From contig OY992840.1 in assembly GCA_963921425.1 (NCBI GenBank), forward strand, positions 14,076,501 to 14,140,500: a stretch of 64,000 nucleotides of DNA, written 5' to 3'. Under the pieces are notes generated by a model that did no database searches, was not told the DNA's origin, and was given only the letters and a program-made list of their open reading frames with translations. This document shows, one piece after another, positions 1 to 12,952 of the stretch. Each line of letters starts with the position of its first letter. Position 1 is the first letter of the stretch. Source of the stretch: Dryas octopetala (Eukaryota; Streptophyta; Magnoliopsida; Rosales; Rosaceae). The translations under genes were made by a program, and so were the position numbers.

Positions 1-205
1 GTTGGAGGATTTTTTATATAACTTGACTGTTAGAGGATGTCTAACATAACTTGATAGTTAGAGGACGTCTAACATAAATTGACCGTTAAACAATATCTAA
101 CATAATTTGATCGTTAGAGAATGTCTAACATAAATTAACCGTTAAACAATATTCGATGTAACTTGATCATTAAGAATGTCTATATCTAACATGACTTGGC
201 CGTTA
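1..205. repeat. 28-bp tandem repeat array (about 7-8 units)
   Basis: Units begin GTTAGAG or GTTAAAC and run about 28 bp, with cores like TCTAACATAA followed by TTGA. From unit 3 on, two variants (GTTAGAG..., GTTAAACAATAT...) alternate, so a 56-bp higher-order dimer is likely. The array starts at or before the window edge. No coding capacity is seen. Confidence 0.8.
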
Positions 206-513
206 GAAAATCATTGTCGGACATCAAGTGTCCATTTATTGGAGGGAAAATCTGACATTGGACTTCCACAATGAAACCTTCGTATTTGATTACTTTTCCA
301 CTTTAATCCCCAATTCATTTTACTAAAATTCTTAAACTAACAATAGTATGTGTTTCATAAAAATGACAGAACAAAAAAATGTAATTGCAGAAATTGAAAT
401 TACAAAGGATGAAGTTAGAAAATTACCCAAATTATTATAATTCTGGCTTTTTCAAAAAATATTGAAGTAGTAATTAAATGAGGGTACAACCGTATTTTGT
501 AATTTTTTTTTTT

Positions 514-925
514 TGGGAAATATTTGGGTCACTCTCAGGGTATTTCAAGGTCACCTCATCCTTCTAAATTTAAATTTTGGTAATGCTGGTGCATGATCAG
601 AACCGTTCACTTTTTAGATAACCAATTAAAGATTATCTCTGTAAAAAATCAAATCAATCGGAAATCGTTTGGTTATATAACTGTTGTCAATTAAGTAAAA
701 AAAATTAATGATTTTCAATTAAAAAGTGATTTTTTGACCAAATCGTTGATTTTTTCTATTTAATCAACAACAATTATATAACCAAACAATTTCCAATTGA
801 GTTGATTTTTTTTGTAAAGATGATCTATCTAAAAAAATAAACAATTCCGATCATGCGTTGACATTACCAAAATTACAATTTTAGAAAGAGAGGTGACCCA
901 AGTAGTGTCTTTTTTTTTCCCCAAA
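514..925. mobile_element. Inverted-repeat MITE about 0.3 kb upstream of SRP68
   Basis: The left arm (about 514-695) and right arm (about 760-925) are imperfect reverse complements. Paired blocks include TTTGGTAATG/CATTACCAAA, GCATGATC/GATCATGC, TTGGTTATATAA/TTATATAACCAA and GGGTCACC-like/GGTGACCC. The loop is about 65 bp. No open frame is present. The outer ends are A/T-rich and I could not fix a target-site duplication, so the superfamily is open; Mutator-type is possible. It lies in the presumed SRP68 promoter. Confidence 0.75.
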
Positions 926-1239
926 ATGGAGTTTTGGAATTTAAATGGAATAAAAAAATAAAAATTTTTTTTTTTGGCCAAGGAATAAAAAAAATAAAAA
1001 ATAAATAAATTTAACCAACCCCAAATGAGTACGAACTATAGAGGGACTGCGAAGGCCGCCGCTGGAGCAATCTATTCAATTACACTGCTGGAGACATCAC
1101 CTTAGCACAGGTAGCTATTCGTTCCCTACAATCTCAGTCGTTTCCTTCGGATTTTCAGCAACCAAAACGTTGTAGTTTTGGTGCGAAATTCATTCTACCA
1201 ATCAATGCATTTGTGATTTATCAGTGAAGGCTTTTCGAG
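926..1239 (+). promoter_or_regulatory. SRP68 core promoter and 5' leader (presumed)
   Basis: This gene-free stretch lies between the MITE and the SRP68 start codon. Base composition becomes less AT-rich from about 1040. A short upstream ORF (ATG 1205, stop ending 1216; 3 codons) precedes the main start. A possible leader intron is suggested by CACAG/GTAGCT near 1110 and TTTTCAG near 1160. No clear TATA box is placed. The transcription start is not determined. Confidence 0.45.
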
Positions 1240-4200
1240 ATGGGGAAAGAGAACCAGGCGTTGGCTATGGAAGTCGACGATCCCAAGACAAACGTCTCTG
1301 ATCAGATCGCCCCAAAATTCTCCATCAACGGTTCGTTTTCTGATCCATTCGTTTTTGATAATCGTTCTCTCTGTTTTATTTAAATTTTAATTTATTTTTA
1401 AATTTTTATTTTTACAGTGTTGCAGCTGTTGAAATCTGCTCAGATGCAGCATGGGCTGCGGCATGGGGATTACACTCGCTATCGGTATATTCATTGACAT
1501 TTGGTTACATTTCTCTTTATTTATTATAACTAGCTATTATTGTTATTCATGGTGTGTTTTTGTGTGCATTGTGAAATAAAAAAGTATTATATTTTGTTGG
1601 TGGAATTGATGTTTTTGCAGGAGGTATTGCACTGCTCGGTTGAGGAGGTTATATAAGTCACTGAAGTTCACTCATGGCCGTGGTAAATACACCCGCCGAG
1701 CCATAACTGAATCCACTGTCACTGAAGTGAGGTGGGTCATTTGAAGACTTGCACTTACATTGGTGTTTGATTGCAGACTTACTCTTTTGTAGCATTGTTG
1801 TGTGCATAAACCAATCTTGTGGGATAGTGGTGACATACCATCATGATTTTTTGCTTTGCTAGTGTTGAAACGCTTGTATTTAGGATCAATTGGTGCATAC
1901 CACTTGCAGATGTCTTCTACTTTTATCGTTTAACTAACATAAATGTTTGATTGTTTGAAGTATGTGAGAACAACCAGTTATGTTTTACGTTATCTTCCTA
2001 TGCATAACAGTTTAAATCTTTTGAATTTGTAATAGGTTTCTTCATGTGGTTCTTTATACGGCAGAGAGAGCTTGGAGCCATGCCATGGAAAAAAGACAAC
2101 TTCTGGATGGTCCAAATGCTCGTCAGCGAATTTATCTAATTGGTAGGCTGAGGAAGGCAGTGAAATGGGCTACCCTTTTTGCTCAGTTGTGTGCAACCAA
2201 GGGAGATTCCAGAACTTCTTTAGAAGCTGAGGTGTGTCTAACATTTTCTTGTTTTGAGTTGTATGTGTTTTGGCTCTTGCTTATTATGTATTGTCCTATA
2301 TTTATAACTAGTTTTGGGTCATACTATGATACGTTCCAGATGTTTATTGCCATTGATACTGTTTATAATCATATGGTATGCTTAATGTGTGGTTTACATA
2401 TTTAGGAGAACTTTGTTTTCAAGTGGCATGACTTCTTTTCTTATCACCTTGCTAACTTTATTTTTAATATGTAGGCTTATGCATCCTTTATGAAAGGGAA
2501 CTTGTTGTTTGAACAAGATCAAAATTGGGACACAGCATTAATGAATTTCAAAAGTGCCAGGTGCATTCTTGTCTCAAATTTTATACATTGACTAATGCTG
2601 CTTTTATTTAGAAATGCATCGCCAGTGTCTCTTTGATCGGTAAGCCCACCTTAAAAGTTCAAAAAGAGAAAAACTGCTTCTGTCCCTCAAATAATGTGAT
2701 GCCTTCAGTTTTTGTTTGTCCCAAAATTTTTCCATCATTAACAATTAAAAGCACGAACCTATTACATTCCAAATTATGCCTTCCTCTAGACCTCAACCCT
2801 TTTTTGAAATTTGTCTCCCCATCTTTGAAGGAGGGTTATATTTAAAGTTGCCTTTTTTGTTACAAATTGAGCCTTCCATTAACAGATTTTTTTGGAGCTG
2901 AGACAACATTTGAATTTAGATGGATGTATCATATACTTATATGGATTCAAGTATTTTTTAATTTAATGCATGGTGTCTGGTTAACATTGTGAATATGTTA
3001 TAGGGCTGTGTATGAGGAACTTGCGAAATATGGAGACTTGGAAAATCAAGTATTGTGCCGTGAGCGTGTTGAGGAATTAGAACCTAGTATCCGATACTGC
3101 CTACACAAGGTGGGAGAGTCAAATCTACAAGCCTCCGAGCTTCTACAAATTGGTGAGACAGAAGGACCTGCACTGGACCTCTTCAAGGCTAAGTTGGAGG
3201 TAAGTTTGATTGTTATTAAAAGGAAGCGATGCATGTGATGCTTTTTCCTTCCTTTATCCCCTAGATACTTCTTATTATTTCACTGATGATTTGGACAAAC
3301 TTGGTTGTAGGCTGTTATGGCTGAGGCAAGATCTCAACAGGCTGCCTCCATGACAGAGTTTCATTGGCTCGGTCATAGATTTCCCATATCCAATGCAAAA
3401 ACTCGGGTTTCCATTTTAAAGGGTTAGTAGTAATTTGTTTAGTTTATTTATTTTAATTAATGACTCCAATAGGAACCATATTTGCGAAGTAAAGACTTTT
3501 TTTTCCTTTTATCCAAATCAATTATCTTTGTGATTTTAACTGTTATATGACATTACATAATAGAGTACATTTCTTGTCTCTGTGTGTGTGTCAATAAGGT
3601 CTAGTTGAAAGTTCACTGTTTTTCTAATGGGAATGTTCTGAAGATGGTGTTGTGAAAAACCACCTTCTAGCCTTGTCTTAGATGTATTCTAGAGTTAGAA
3701 TAATTAGCACACAATAGATAGCAGCAAAAGTAAACACAAAAACACCAAGATTTGTTCTCGAGGTTCGGCTAACTTTGCCTACGTCCCCGTGTGATCCTTT
3801 GAGAATCACAGCTGCACTATGATTAGAAAAAGAGTTACAAGAGTGTTGAAATAACCCTAGAACTAACCCAACCCGCAGCCACTTCTTCTCTCTCCCTGAT
3901 CACAAAACGCTCTCCCTGTTTCTGGTATTCTATCCGCTTTTTCTAGCCTTGCAGCAGCCTATTTATAAGCTTATAGGCTGCGGCATACAATAGGTTACAG
4001 CTGGGAAATCCTTTTCCTAGTAGAATTAGGTAATAGGCCTAACTACTAATTCTAACCTTGTACACTTAGGAAAACTTAGAACTTCCTTCCTTAACTAGGA
4101 AGACCTTGCGCAAGCTTTTTAGCATTCCTAAGAAAGCTGTACTCAACTAGGAATTATCTAAAACAGCTACTTTCCTATTTTAATCAATTTCCAGAAATAT

Positions 4201-7200
4201 TCCGGCGAGCCAAACACAACAATCTCCACCTTGGTGAGTCGGAAACAAAGCTACGAATGTTGCTCCTTCGAGATATTCTACCAGTCTTGAAGTAACCCCG
4301 AAACAATCCTCCAAGAACCCTTCACCTTGGCAAAAACTTCTTGCCTCAATGCACCTTAAGTGAGAAGGTGCTCCACCTCAACCTTTAACAAGTAACAAGA
4401 TTGATCAAGCTCAAGCAATGCTTGAACTTTTCTGTCGGCACTGGCTTTGTAAGAAAATCTGCAGCGTTGTCGCTTGTGTGCACCTTTTCTATACAAATCT
4501 CCTTTGAATCCACCCAATCTCTGATCCTGTGGTACCTCACATCAATGTGTTTAGATCTTCCATGAAAAACTTGGTTCTTTGCCAAATAAATGGCACTTTG
4601 GCTATCACATTTAATTTTCACAGACTCTTGAGTGATTCCCATTTGGTTTGCCAAACCACTGAGCCAAATAGCTTCCTTTCCAGCTTCAGCCAAAGCAATG
4701 TACTCTGCTTCTGTAGTTGATAAAGCTGTAATTGGTTGCAATAGAGCTCTCCAACTGATTGGTCCACCTGCACATGTGAACACGTAGCCCGTTGTAGACC
4801 TACTCTTGTCCAAATCTCCTGCATAGTCCGCATCCACGTACCCCAACACACTTGTTTCTTCTTTTTGCTTCTCAAACAAAATACCATGACTCTTTGTACC
4901 CTTTAAGTATCGAAAAATCCACTTGATTGCAGCCCAATGTTGCTTTCCCGGTTTTGACATATACTTGGATACTACACTTATTGCTTGAGCTAGGTCGGGT
5001 CGTGTGCAAACCATTGCATACATAAGGCAACCCACGGCACTAGCATAGGGCACCTTCTTCATCTCTTCAATTTCTTCTTCAGATTTAGGACATTGCTGCC
5101 CACTTATTTTAAAATGAGCTGCCAAAGGTGTAGAGACCGCCTTTGCGTCTTGCATGTTGAATTTTTCCAGAATTTTCTGAATATACTTGGCTTGTGACAG
5201 CCGAATCTGATTTGCAGCTCTATCCCTTTTAATTTCCATGCCAAGGATCTTTTGTGCAGCCCCTAGATCCTTCATGTCGAATTCCTTACTCAACATAACC
5301 TTCAAGTCTTCAATCCTTGACTTGTCTTGACAAGCTATTAACATGTCATCCACATATAGCAATAGCAATATGATAACCCCATCTTTGGATACATGATAGT
5401 ACACACAACAATCATATAAGCACCTTCTAAAATTAATTTTCAGCATATAAGAATCAAACCTCTTGTACCACTGCCTTGGAGATTGCTTCAAACCATACAA
5501 AGACTTTCTAAGCCTGCAAACTAGATCTTCTTTTCCAATCTCAACAAAGCCTTCTGGTTGAGCCATGTAAATTGTCTCCTCTAGATTCCCATGAAGAAAA
5601 GCCGTCTTCACATCCATTTGCTCAATCTCCATGTCATGCTGAACTGCCATTGCTAAGAGCAATCTTATTGAAGTATGCTTAACCACTGGTGAAAAAATCT
5701 CATCATAATCGACTCCTTCCTTTTGTGAGTACCCTTTGGCCACGAGTCTTGCTTTAAACCTCACGGCCTCTAGCTCATGTATTCCATCTTTCTTCCTAAA
5801 CACCCACTTGCATCCAACTAGCTTTCGATCTTTGGGTTTAGGAACCAGCTCCCAGACAGAGTTCTTATACAGAGACTCCATCTCTTCTGACATAGCACCT
5901 ATCCAACTTTCCCGTTCTTCACTTGCTATAGCTTCTTGATACGTAGTTGGATCTCCTTGACTAATGTTTAGAGCATAATTAACCTCTTCCGTTTCAAAAC
6001 CATATTTCTGTGGTGGTTTTGTAACCCTCTTAGGTTTGTCAAGTGCTATGCTCCTTTGAAATCCAGGTGGTACTTGAGTAGATGCTTGAACTCGTGGGGA
6101 TGGATTGCGGATTGGGGAGTGCACAATCTGCTCCACCGGATTTCTAATTGGTGTTTGATGCTGCTGCTCTTCTTCTTCCTCATCACCATAACCATCTTCT
6201 TCTTGCTCAATTGGCTCCACCCGAGCTTGAATGTCTTCATCAACGACCGATTTGGTGAGAGGTACTTCAGTTGCTTCTGTTTCAGCATCAAACAATTTCC
6301 CATCTGTTTTGTTCTCTTCTTTATTTAGAGGCATAGTTTTCTCATCAAAAACAACATTTCGGCTGATTATCTTCTTGTTAGCAACAATATCCCAAAGCTT
6401 GAAACCCTTCACTCCTTTCTCAAACCCCAAGAATATACAATGTGTAGACTTTGGCTTGAGTTTTGATCTCTCATCACTTGGAATATGAGCATAGGCGCTG
6501 CAGCCAAATACCCTAAGATTAGAGTAATTCACTTGCTTTTCAGACCACACCTCTTCTGCACACTTAAATTCGAGAACCCTTGATGGCGACCGGTTAATCA
6601 AGTAACTTGCATGATTAACGGCTTGAGCCCAAAAAACTATCAGGCAAACCCGCATGAAATCTCATGCTTCTTTCTCTCTCCATGAGAGTTCTGTTCATCC
6701 TTTCAGCAGCCCCGTTTTGTTGCGGAGTCTTCTTAACTGTGAAGTGTCTTGTAATACCTTCTTCTTTGCAAAAACTTAAGAATTCATCGCTCTTGTATTC
6801 ACCCCCATTGTCGCTTCTCATGTACTTGATCTTTCTCCCTGTTTGGTTTTCAACTTCAGCTTTCCACTCCTTGAACTTTGTGAAAACTTCAGATTTCTCC
6901 CTCATGAAATAGACCCAAACCTTCCTAGAAAAATCATCCATGAAAGTAACAAAATACCTGGATCCTCCTTTCGATCTTGTAGGAGCCGGACCCCACACAT
7001 CCGAGTGAATATAATCGAGTACTCCTTTGCTTTTGTTATCTGACTTTGTAAATTTGAAGGAAACCCTACCTTGCTTTCCGAGAACACAATACTTGCAGAA
7101 ATCTAGCTTACAATAATTTGCACCGTCTAGAAGACCCTTCTTGTGCAATTCTTGCAAACCCCTCTCACTGATATGCCCATGATGCCAAAGCTCAGTTTTA

Positions 7201-10200
7201 TCTTCCGCATTCTTCTTTGTGGAAATAGCTGCTCCACCTGTTATTGTAGTTCCCATGAGCCTGTAAAGGTTATTCTGTTGAATGTCAGCCTTCATTACCA
7301 CAAGTGACCCTTTGATTATCTTGAGTCTTCCACCTTCAGAACAAAAACTAAACCCAGCCTTGTCTTAGGTTCCCAAAGAAATCAAATTCTTCCTTAGCCT
7401 AGGAACGTATCTGACATTCCCCAAAGTCCTTATTATTCCATCATGCATTCGGATCTTAATAGTGCCAATCCCAATTATAGGACATGATGAATCATCTCCC
7501 ATTAATACATCTCCGCAGCTGCTGTCCTTGTAAGTGTCGAACCATTCCTTTATTGCACACATATGGAATGTGCACCCGGTATCCAAAATCCAACTTGTGA
7601 AAGCCTTAGAGCCTGATGTAACCGAAAGTAACTCACCATCACTCTCTTCTTTGGTGACTGTACTAGCTGAACCTGAGTCTCTTTCCATCTTAGCTTTCCT
7701 ATCTTTCCAAGTCTTGCAGTTTTTCTTCCAATGATCCATTGAACCGCACACGAAGCAACCTTCTTTTGGTTTTCCCTTGGATTTTGATCTACCTTTGTTG
7801 CTGTTTTTCTCTCCCTTCTTGTTTGACCGACCCCTCTCATTGCCCTTGGCATAAAGCCCTTGTGTCTGAGAGCCATCGGTTAAGTCATCTAGCTTGGCAT
7901 ATGACTGAAGGGCTTGCACAACATCATCAAGCTTCAGAGTCTCCTTTCCAAACATTAGGGTTGTTCGGAAGTGCTTGAATGATGGTGGTAGAGATCGCAG
8001 CAAGATGATCGCCTTGTCATCATCTTTATACACTTCTCCTACCTTGGTGAGATTAGCTAAGCAATTCTGAAATTTGCATATATGATCAGCTACATCTCCC
8101 CCTTCTTCTAGTCGAAGTCCGAATAGTTCATCCTTTAGAAAGAGCTTATTAGACACTGTTTTGCCCATATAAACACTCTCCAACTTTTCCCAAGCTTCTT
8201 TTGCTGTCATCTCTTCTGTGATGTGAGATCTCACGGATCTTGTGAGATGAATCTCAATCGAACTTTTGGCCTTCTTGAGAATCTTGCTCCACAAATTTTC
8301 TGGTGTAGTTGCAGGCCTCGCATCAAGTAGTGCATCATCAAGATCCTGCTGAACCAAAACGTTTCTCATCATCCGTTGCCAATCGGTAAAATCCTCCTTG
8401 CCATCATATGGCTTCAAAGCAGGCCTTATATCCCCTAAGTCCATGCTTCGATTACCCCCTCTAGACATCGCAAAAACCTTCTAGCCAACCTGGCTCTGAT
8501 ACCAATTGTTGTGAAAAACCACCTTCTAGCCTTGTCTTAGATGTATTCTAGAGTTAGAATAATTAGCACACAATAGATAGCAGCAAAAGTAAACACAAAA
8601 ACACCAAGATTTGTTCTCGAGGTTCGGCTAAGTTTGCCTACGTCCCCGTGTGATCCTTTGAGAATCACAGCTGCACTATGATTAGAAAAAGAGTTACAAG
8701 AGTGTTGAAATAACCCTAGAACTAACCCAACCCGCAGCCACTTCTTCTCTCTCCCTGATCACAAAACGCTCTCCCTGTTTCTGGTATTCTATCCGCTTTT
8801 TCTAGCCTTGCAGCAGCCTATTTATAAGCTTATAGGCTGCGGCATACAATAGGTTACAGCTGGGAAATCCTTTTCCTAGTAGAATTAGGTAATAGGCCTA
8901 ACTACTAATTCTAACCTTGTACACTTAGGAAAACTTAGAACTTCCTTCCTTAACTAGGAAGACCTTGCGCAAGCTTTTTAGCATTCCTAAGAAAGCTGTA
9001 CTCAACTAGGAATTATCTAAAACAGCTGCTTTCCTATTTTAATCAATTTCCAGAAATATTCCGGCGAGCCAAACACAACAGATGGCCAATGTGTTTTTAC
9101 TGACAAAATGATGGTATATCTAAAAGGATATGAGAACCACGGGAACTGAACTATTCTTTGAAGTAGTGCACTTTTGTGTAGCTTATAAAACGGAAAAGAA
9201 GAGGATATGTTGATTTGATGCTCAGGAGTTGGTGCATTAGTGCACTGGTACAACCACATGCATACAAATTACCCTAATGTACCTGATGAAGGAAAATTTT
9301 AACATGAGTTGTATAGAAATGTTGATGATTAGTGATCTAGCAATGATGATAACGTTTTGAGTTTTATTCTGTCAGTTCTAAGTGGTTTCAAGTGGACACA
9401 TTGCTTATATGGCATTGATGTCTCACGTAATGAGGTATTCAAAAATTCTAATATGATGGTTATTCTGATTTGTCTTTCACATGCAGTCATAATTTCATGG
9501 AGTTTAAGACCTGAGGTTTTTTGTTTCTTTTTTATTTTCTGTTTATTAGGACTGTGTTTGGGTTGGGATCTCTGTAAACTTCATAGTTGGAAATAAAGCT
9601 AATAAAGCTATTCCTATTTGTTGTTAATTTGGCTCGCATTTGAAGATTTCCTGGTTCATGGGAGATTTCCATGGTATTCTAGGATGAAGTTAGGAGTCCA
9701 AATAGGTGTTGGAAGGTTATTAATTCCTGGTGCGTTTTGGACTTCGTTTTGGGCAAGTTTTGAGGTTTTCCTTGTGTATAAAGGAAACTTATTTCCTACT
9801 CAAAGTTAACTTTCTTCCTACTTTATCTAGGATTGTAATCTAAGGCCTATGGTTATAAATAGGACCTTAGGGGCTTAGAAAAATGTGAGAGAATCAGATT
9901 AGAGTGAGCAAGTCCTTAGGATTCTTGGGAGGCACACAATCTAGAATTGGTGAGATCAAGATTAGGTAATTAATCTTGGGTGAGAGATCTAGGGTTTTGG
10001 GAAACACTTTGTGAAAGGGTGTACAAGGGATTTGGGGATTGGGTTATGTGATTTAGTCCAATTGTAATCTTAATACTTATTATTCTCATAGTGAAGAACG
10101 AAGATCTCTCCCGGGGACGTAGGCAGGAATTTTGCCGAACCTCGTAACAAATCTCGGTGTGATTGTGTGTGCTTGTTGGTTTATTATTTTCTGTTTTCTT

Positions 10201-12952
10201 GGCTGTGTTTGTTATTTATCTTTCATCGAATTATTGCTTGTACGCCGTGAAGGTGGGAATTAGGATTTAATTCTCAAACTACATCAACACTATTCAGGAA
10301 GAGATAATTTTTGTTTTGACTTGAACAAGAGCAAATTACAAATAGAGTAGATTCCTATTCAGAATTGGACACTTGTCGAAATTTTATATGAATAATTCAT
10401 TTTTACTTGAGAAACATTTAGCCTTTTCTCTTACTTAGATGATGCAACCTATAAATTATATGAAAGTTCTGTGAAATTTTTTTTCTTTGATCCGTCATGT
10501 GATGTTCTTTCTTTCTTTTTGCACGTTCTTGTTCAGCTCAAGAATTGGAGAAAGATTTACTTGGTTCATCGGCCAATTCACTCCCACCAGAGAAAAAACT
10601 ACCCATTTTTGACAAAATTTTTACTGCATACCATGAGGCAAGGAGCTGTATTCGCAATGACTTGGTATGGAAGTTGTCAATATTAACATTTTATATTTTT
10701 TGTGATGCTTTTCCTCCTTTGATATGTGTTTTATTTTGTATTTTTCACATTGCTGTTCCTGACATGTTGTATATATAGGTCAGTGCAGGTAGCTCTGAAA
10801 ATGTGAAAGATGACCTAAATGGCCTTGATAAAGCTGTTAGTGCTGTATTAGGACAACGAACCATTGAGCGCAACCAACTATTGGTTAGCATTGCAAAGAG
10901 TAAACTTACCAAGCGACGTGATGACAAAAATGAGAAAGCCACTAAACCTGAAGAGCTCGTTCGCTTATATGATCTCCTGTTACAGGTTAACTGTCTCTGT
11001 TTTGCATTTTTTTTTTAACTTGCCTTTCTTCATGTGGAGATGCTTTACACTCTATTGCCGAGTTTTCTAGATGCTAATATCTCAGGTTAAAGATAGAAAC
11101 CTTATGTAATTGTTGCTATAATTGACAGAATACATCTGATCTTTCGGATCTAGTCAGTTCTGGAAGAGATAGAAAACCAGAAGAAGTGGCATTTTCTGAA
11201 GAATGTGCACTTAAGAGTTTGGCTTTTCGAGCGGAAAGGTTTGTTTTTTATTTTGGCTTACTGCTCTTGGTAAATTCTATGTTTTGTAGATTGCTTCTGC
11301 ATTCATCTTTTTGGCTCACACCTATATCTCATTAACTCTAGAAATCAATATTTTCTTCTGTAAAATCACAGGCCATAGTACACTAATCTATCATTTTCTT
11401 TTCTCTTGCCCTTGTAGGACCTGGATTGACTTTTACCTTTTTTTTTTTTTTTCCTTTTTTTTTTGTATTTACCAATTTACATAACCTTTGTCTTCTCATT
11501 TCACCCCATAGAAGAATTTATGTTACAGTAATGTCGAGAATTCACTAAATTTATGGTTTCATGCTCGTTAAACTTCCTCTGTTTCTTAAGCGACTGACCA
11601 AAGTAATGCTGTTGTCAATTGGTATTTGGGTGTCAAGGGAATTTATTCTGTTCTATCAATTTATAGGCATCCCAACTTTTTGGCAGGTGTTTCTTTTTGG
11701 GTAGATCATACAGCTTGGCTGGTAAGAGGGTAGAAGCATATGCATTGTACTGCCGTGCTCGATCTCTTGCTGAGAATGCCCAACAGAAATTCCAAGCTGT
11801 GGATAATGGTGATCAGGTGTGTATTTGTGTAGGCTTTTTTATTTTCGGCTTTACATTGCATTAAAATTGAATAGGCATGATTGATCTCTTTACTTTAAAT
11901 TGATATATATATTGATATTCTTCTGGCAGATGTCTCTTGGGTAGCTAGGCCACATTATTTTCTTTTTAGTCTGTGGACCTCTGTTCCCCATGTAACTGGG
12001 GAAAAGTTAGAACTTTCATATAGGGATATCTTATCATACTGTATACCAATTTTCTTGGATGAGGTGAATCAGTATATAATTTGGATTGGTTCTATCTGTT
12101 TTCTTTTCGCAGATGATAATCAAAGAGTTGAAGATGTTGTGTGAGGAGTGCAGATCTAACAGTTGTATAGAGCATGCAACAGGGATAATGGAGGAGCTGA
12201 AGGCACCTGAAAATCTTTCAAAAAAGATCTCTAACATCAATTTAAGTGGTGTTGACAAGACGGTATGGATTATTCTTTTCATCTTCCTCAGATAATATAC
12301 CAATGCGATGCAGAAACTTCATAATTTAACAAGAAATCTATTGTCTTTTCTTTTAATTTTTTTTTCAGTACTTTAATTTGTTAATGTATAAATATGTCGG
12401 CCATGATAGTGAAGGTTGCTTTGTGTTCTGGATTGGGCCAATAAAGGTCATCTGCGGCCCTTTGCAGGGCTTGCCCCAACACAGGGTATCCCAGACCTTG
12501 GACAGTCCAGATTCAAGAACTGGCCTTTTCCTCGTGTACTACTTGGGCTTCTATAGATATTCAAGCTTTTATGTCTTATCTGGGTTGTTAGGAGACTCCT
12601 CACCACTGACCAGTGATACTTTGCTAAAATACCTTCTTTTGAATGAGTTATTCTGAATTAGTTGCTCATATTGGGCCTGGGTCTATTATTCTTACAGTTC
12701 TATTATATGCTGATTTTGTATATTTTTCAGTTGGAGAAATTCCTCCTTGAGAAACTCGAGGCTTACGAATCTGCAGTTGGTGATTCAAATGTGAAAAGTG
12801 TTCCGCGGATTGAAGCTTTTCCTCCTTCCTTTCAAACAATTCCTCGCAATCCTATTGTTTTGGACCTTGCCTATAATCACATCGAGTTCCCATCTCTTGA
12901 AAATAGGATGAGGAAAGACAAAAAGGGCTTCATGAGTAGGTTTTGGGGATGA
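1240..12952 (+). CDS. SRP68: Signal recognition particle subunit SRP68
   Basis: SRP68 is a core protein of the cytosolic signal recognition particle. It binds the 7SL RNA S domain and SRP72, and SRP takes ribosomes making secretory or membrane proteins to the ER. Exons: 1240-1330, 1418-1484, 1621-1731, 2036-2231, 2475-2560, 3004-3199, 3311-3422, 10537-10664, 10779-10985, 11129-11238, 11687-11816, 12113-12262, 12731-12952. All junctions are GT-AG and phases agree, giving 601 aa, close to the plant family length. The N-terminal RNA-binding part has basic stretches (QHGLRHGDYTRYRRYC; RARRLYKSLK-like). The C-terminus ends in FMSRFWG. The start is the first ATG of a frame opening MGKENQALAMEVDDP. 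Intron 7 (3423-10536) is stretched by two copia insertions but its splice sites are intact. Recognition is by family memory. Confidence 0.93.
3648..4221 (-). repeat. 3' LTR of the copia element
   Basis: This 574-bp terminal repeat begins TGTTGTG and ends CAACA on the plus strand. It is nearly identical to 8507-9080. It contains a palindromic TATA-type segment near 3960-3985 and the block TGCCTACGTCCCCG, whose relative also occurs in the solo LTR at 9619-10289. Confidence 0.95.
8507..9080 (-). repeat. 5' LTR of the copia element
   Basis: This 574-bp repeat adjoins the tRNA-Met primer-binding site, so it is the 5' LTR of a minus-strand element. The right flank GATGG repeats the left flank of the element. 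Confidence 0.95.
9619..10289 (+). mobile_element. Solo copia LTR in SRP68 intron 7
   Basis: The segment starts TGTTGTTAAT, ends ACATCAACA, and is flanked by a perfect 5-bp duplication CTATT (9614-9618, 10290-10294). It has a TATA box (TATAAATA, about 9854-9861). A U5-like block CGGGGACGTAGGCA (10112-10125) followed by GCCGAACCTCG (10134-10144) also occurs, reverse complemented, in the neighbouring copia LTRs. No internal region is present, so it is best read as a solo LTR left by LTR-LTR recombination. It is in sense with SRP68, unlike the full element. Confidence 0.9.

Larger units (their letters stand above)
3648..9080 (-). mobile_element. Ty1-copia LTR retrotransposon in SRP68 intron 7 (antisense to host gene)
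   Basis: This is an endogenous LTR element of 5433 bp with 574-bp LTRs (3648-4221 and 8507-9080) and a perfect 5-bp target-site duplication GATGG (3643-3647, 9081-9085). The minus-strand primer-binding site at 8489-8504 reads TGGTATCAGAGC..., matching initiator-Met tRNA. A purine-rich tract abuts the LTR at about 4222-4236. Parts in minus-strand order: gag with a CCHC zinc knuckle (about 8.5-7.5 kb), protease/integrase (about 7.5-6.2 kb), then reverse transcriptase and RNase H (about 6-4.4 kb; YVDDM motif). This order is copia-type; similarity to the Tnt1/Tork lineage is a guess. The coding region is not fully open and shows about two interruptions, so it is a fossil. The LTRs differ at only about 2 of 574 sites, implying insertion roughly 0.1-0.3 million years ago at usual plant rates. 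Confidence 0.95.

Noticed and set aside
1-205. Possible CRISPR-like array
   Set aside because: Repeats are directly adjacent with no unique spacers, and the DNA is plant nuclear; it is a tandem repeat.
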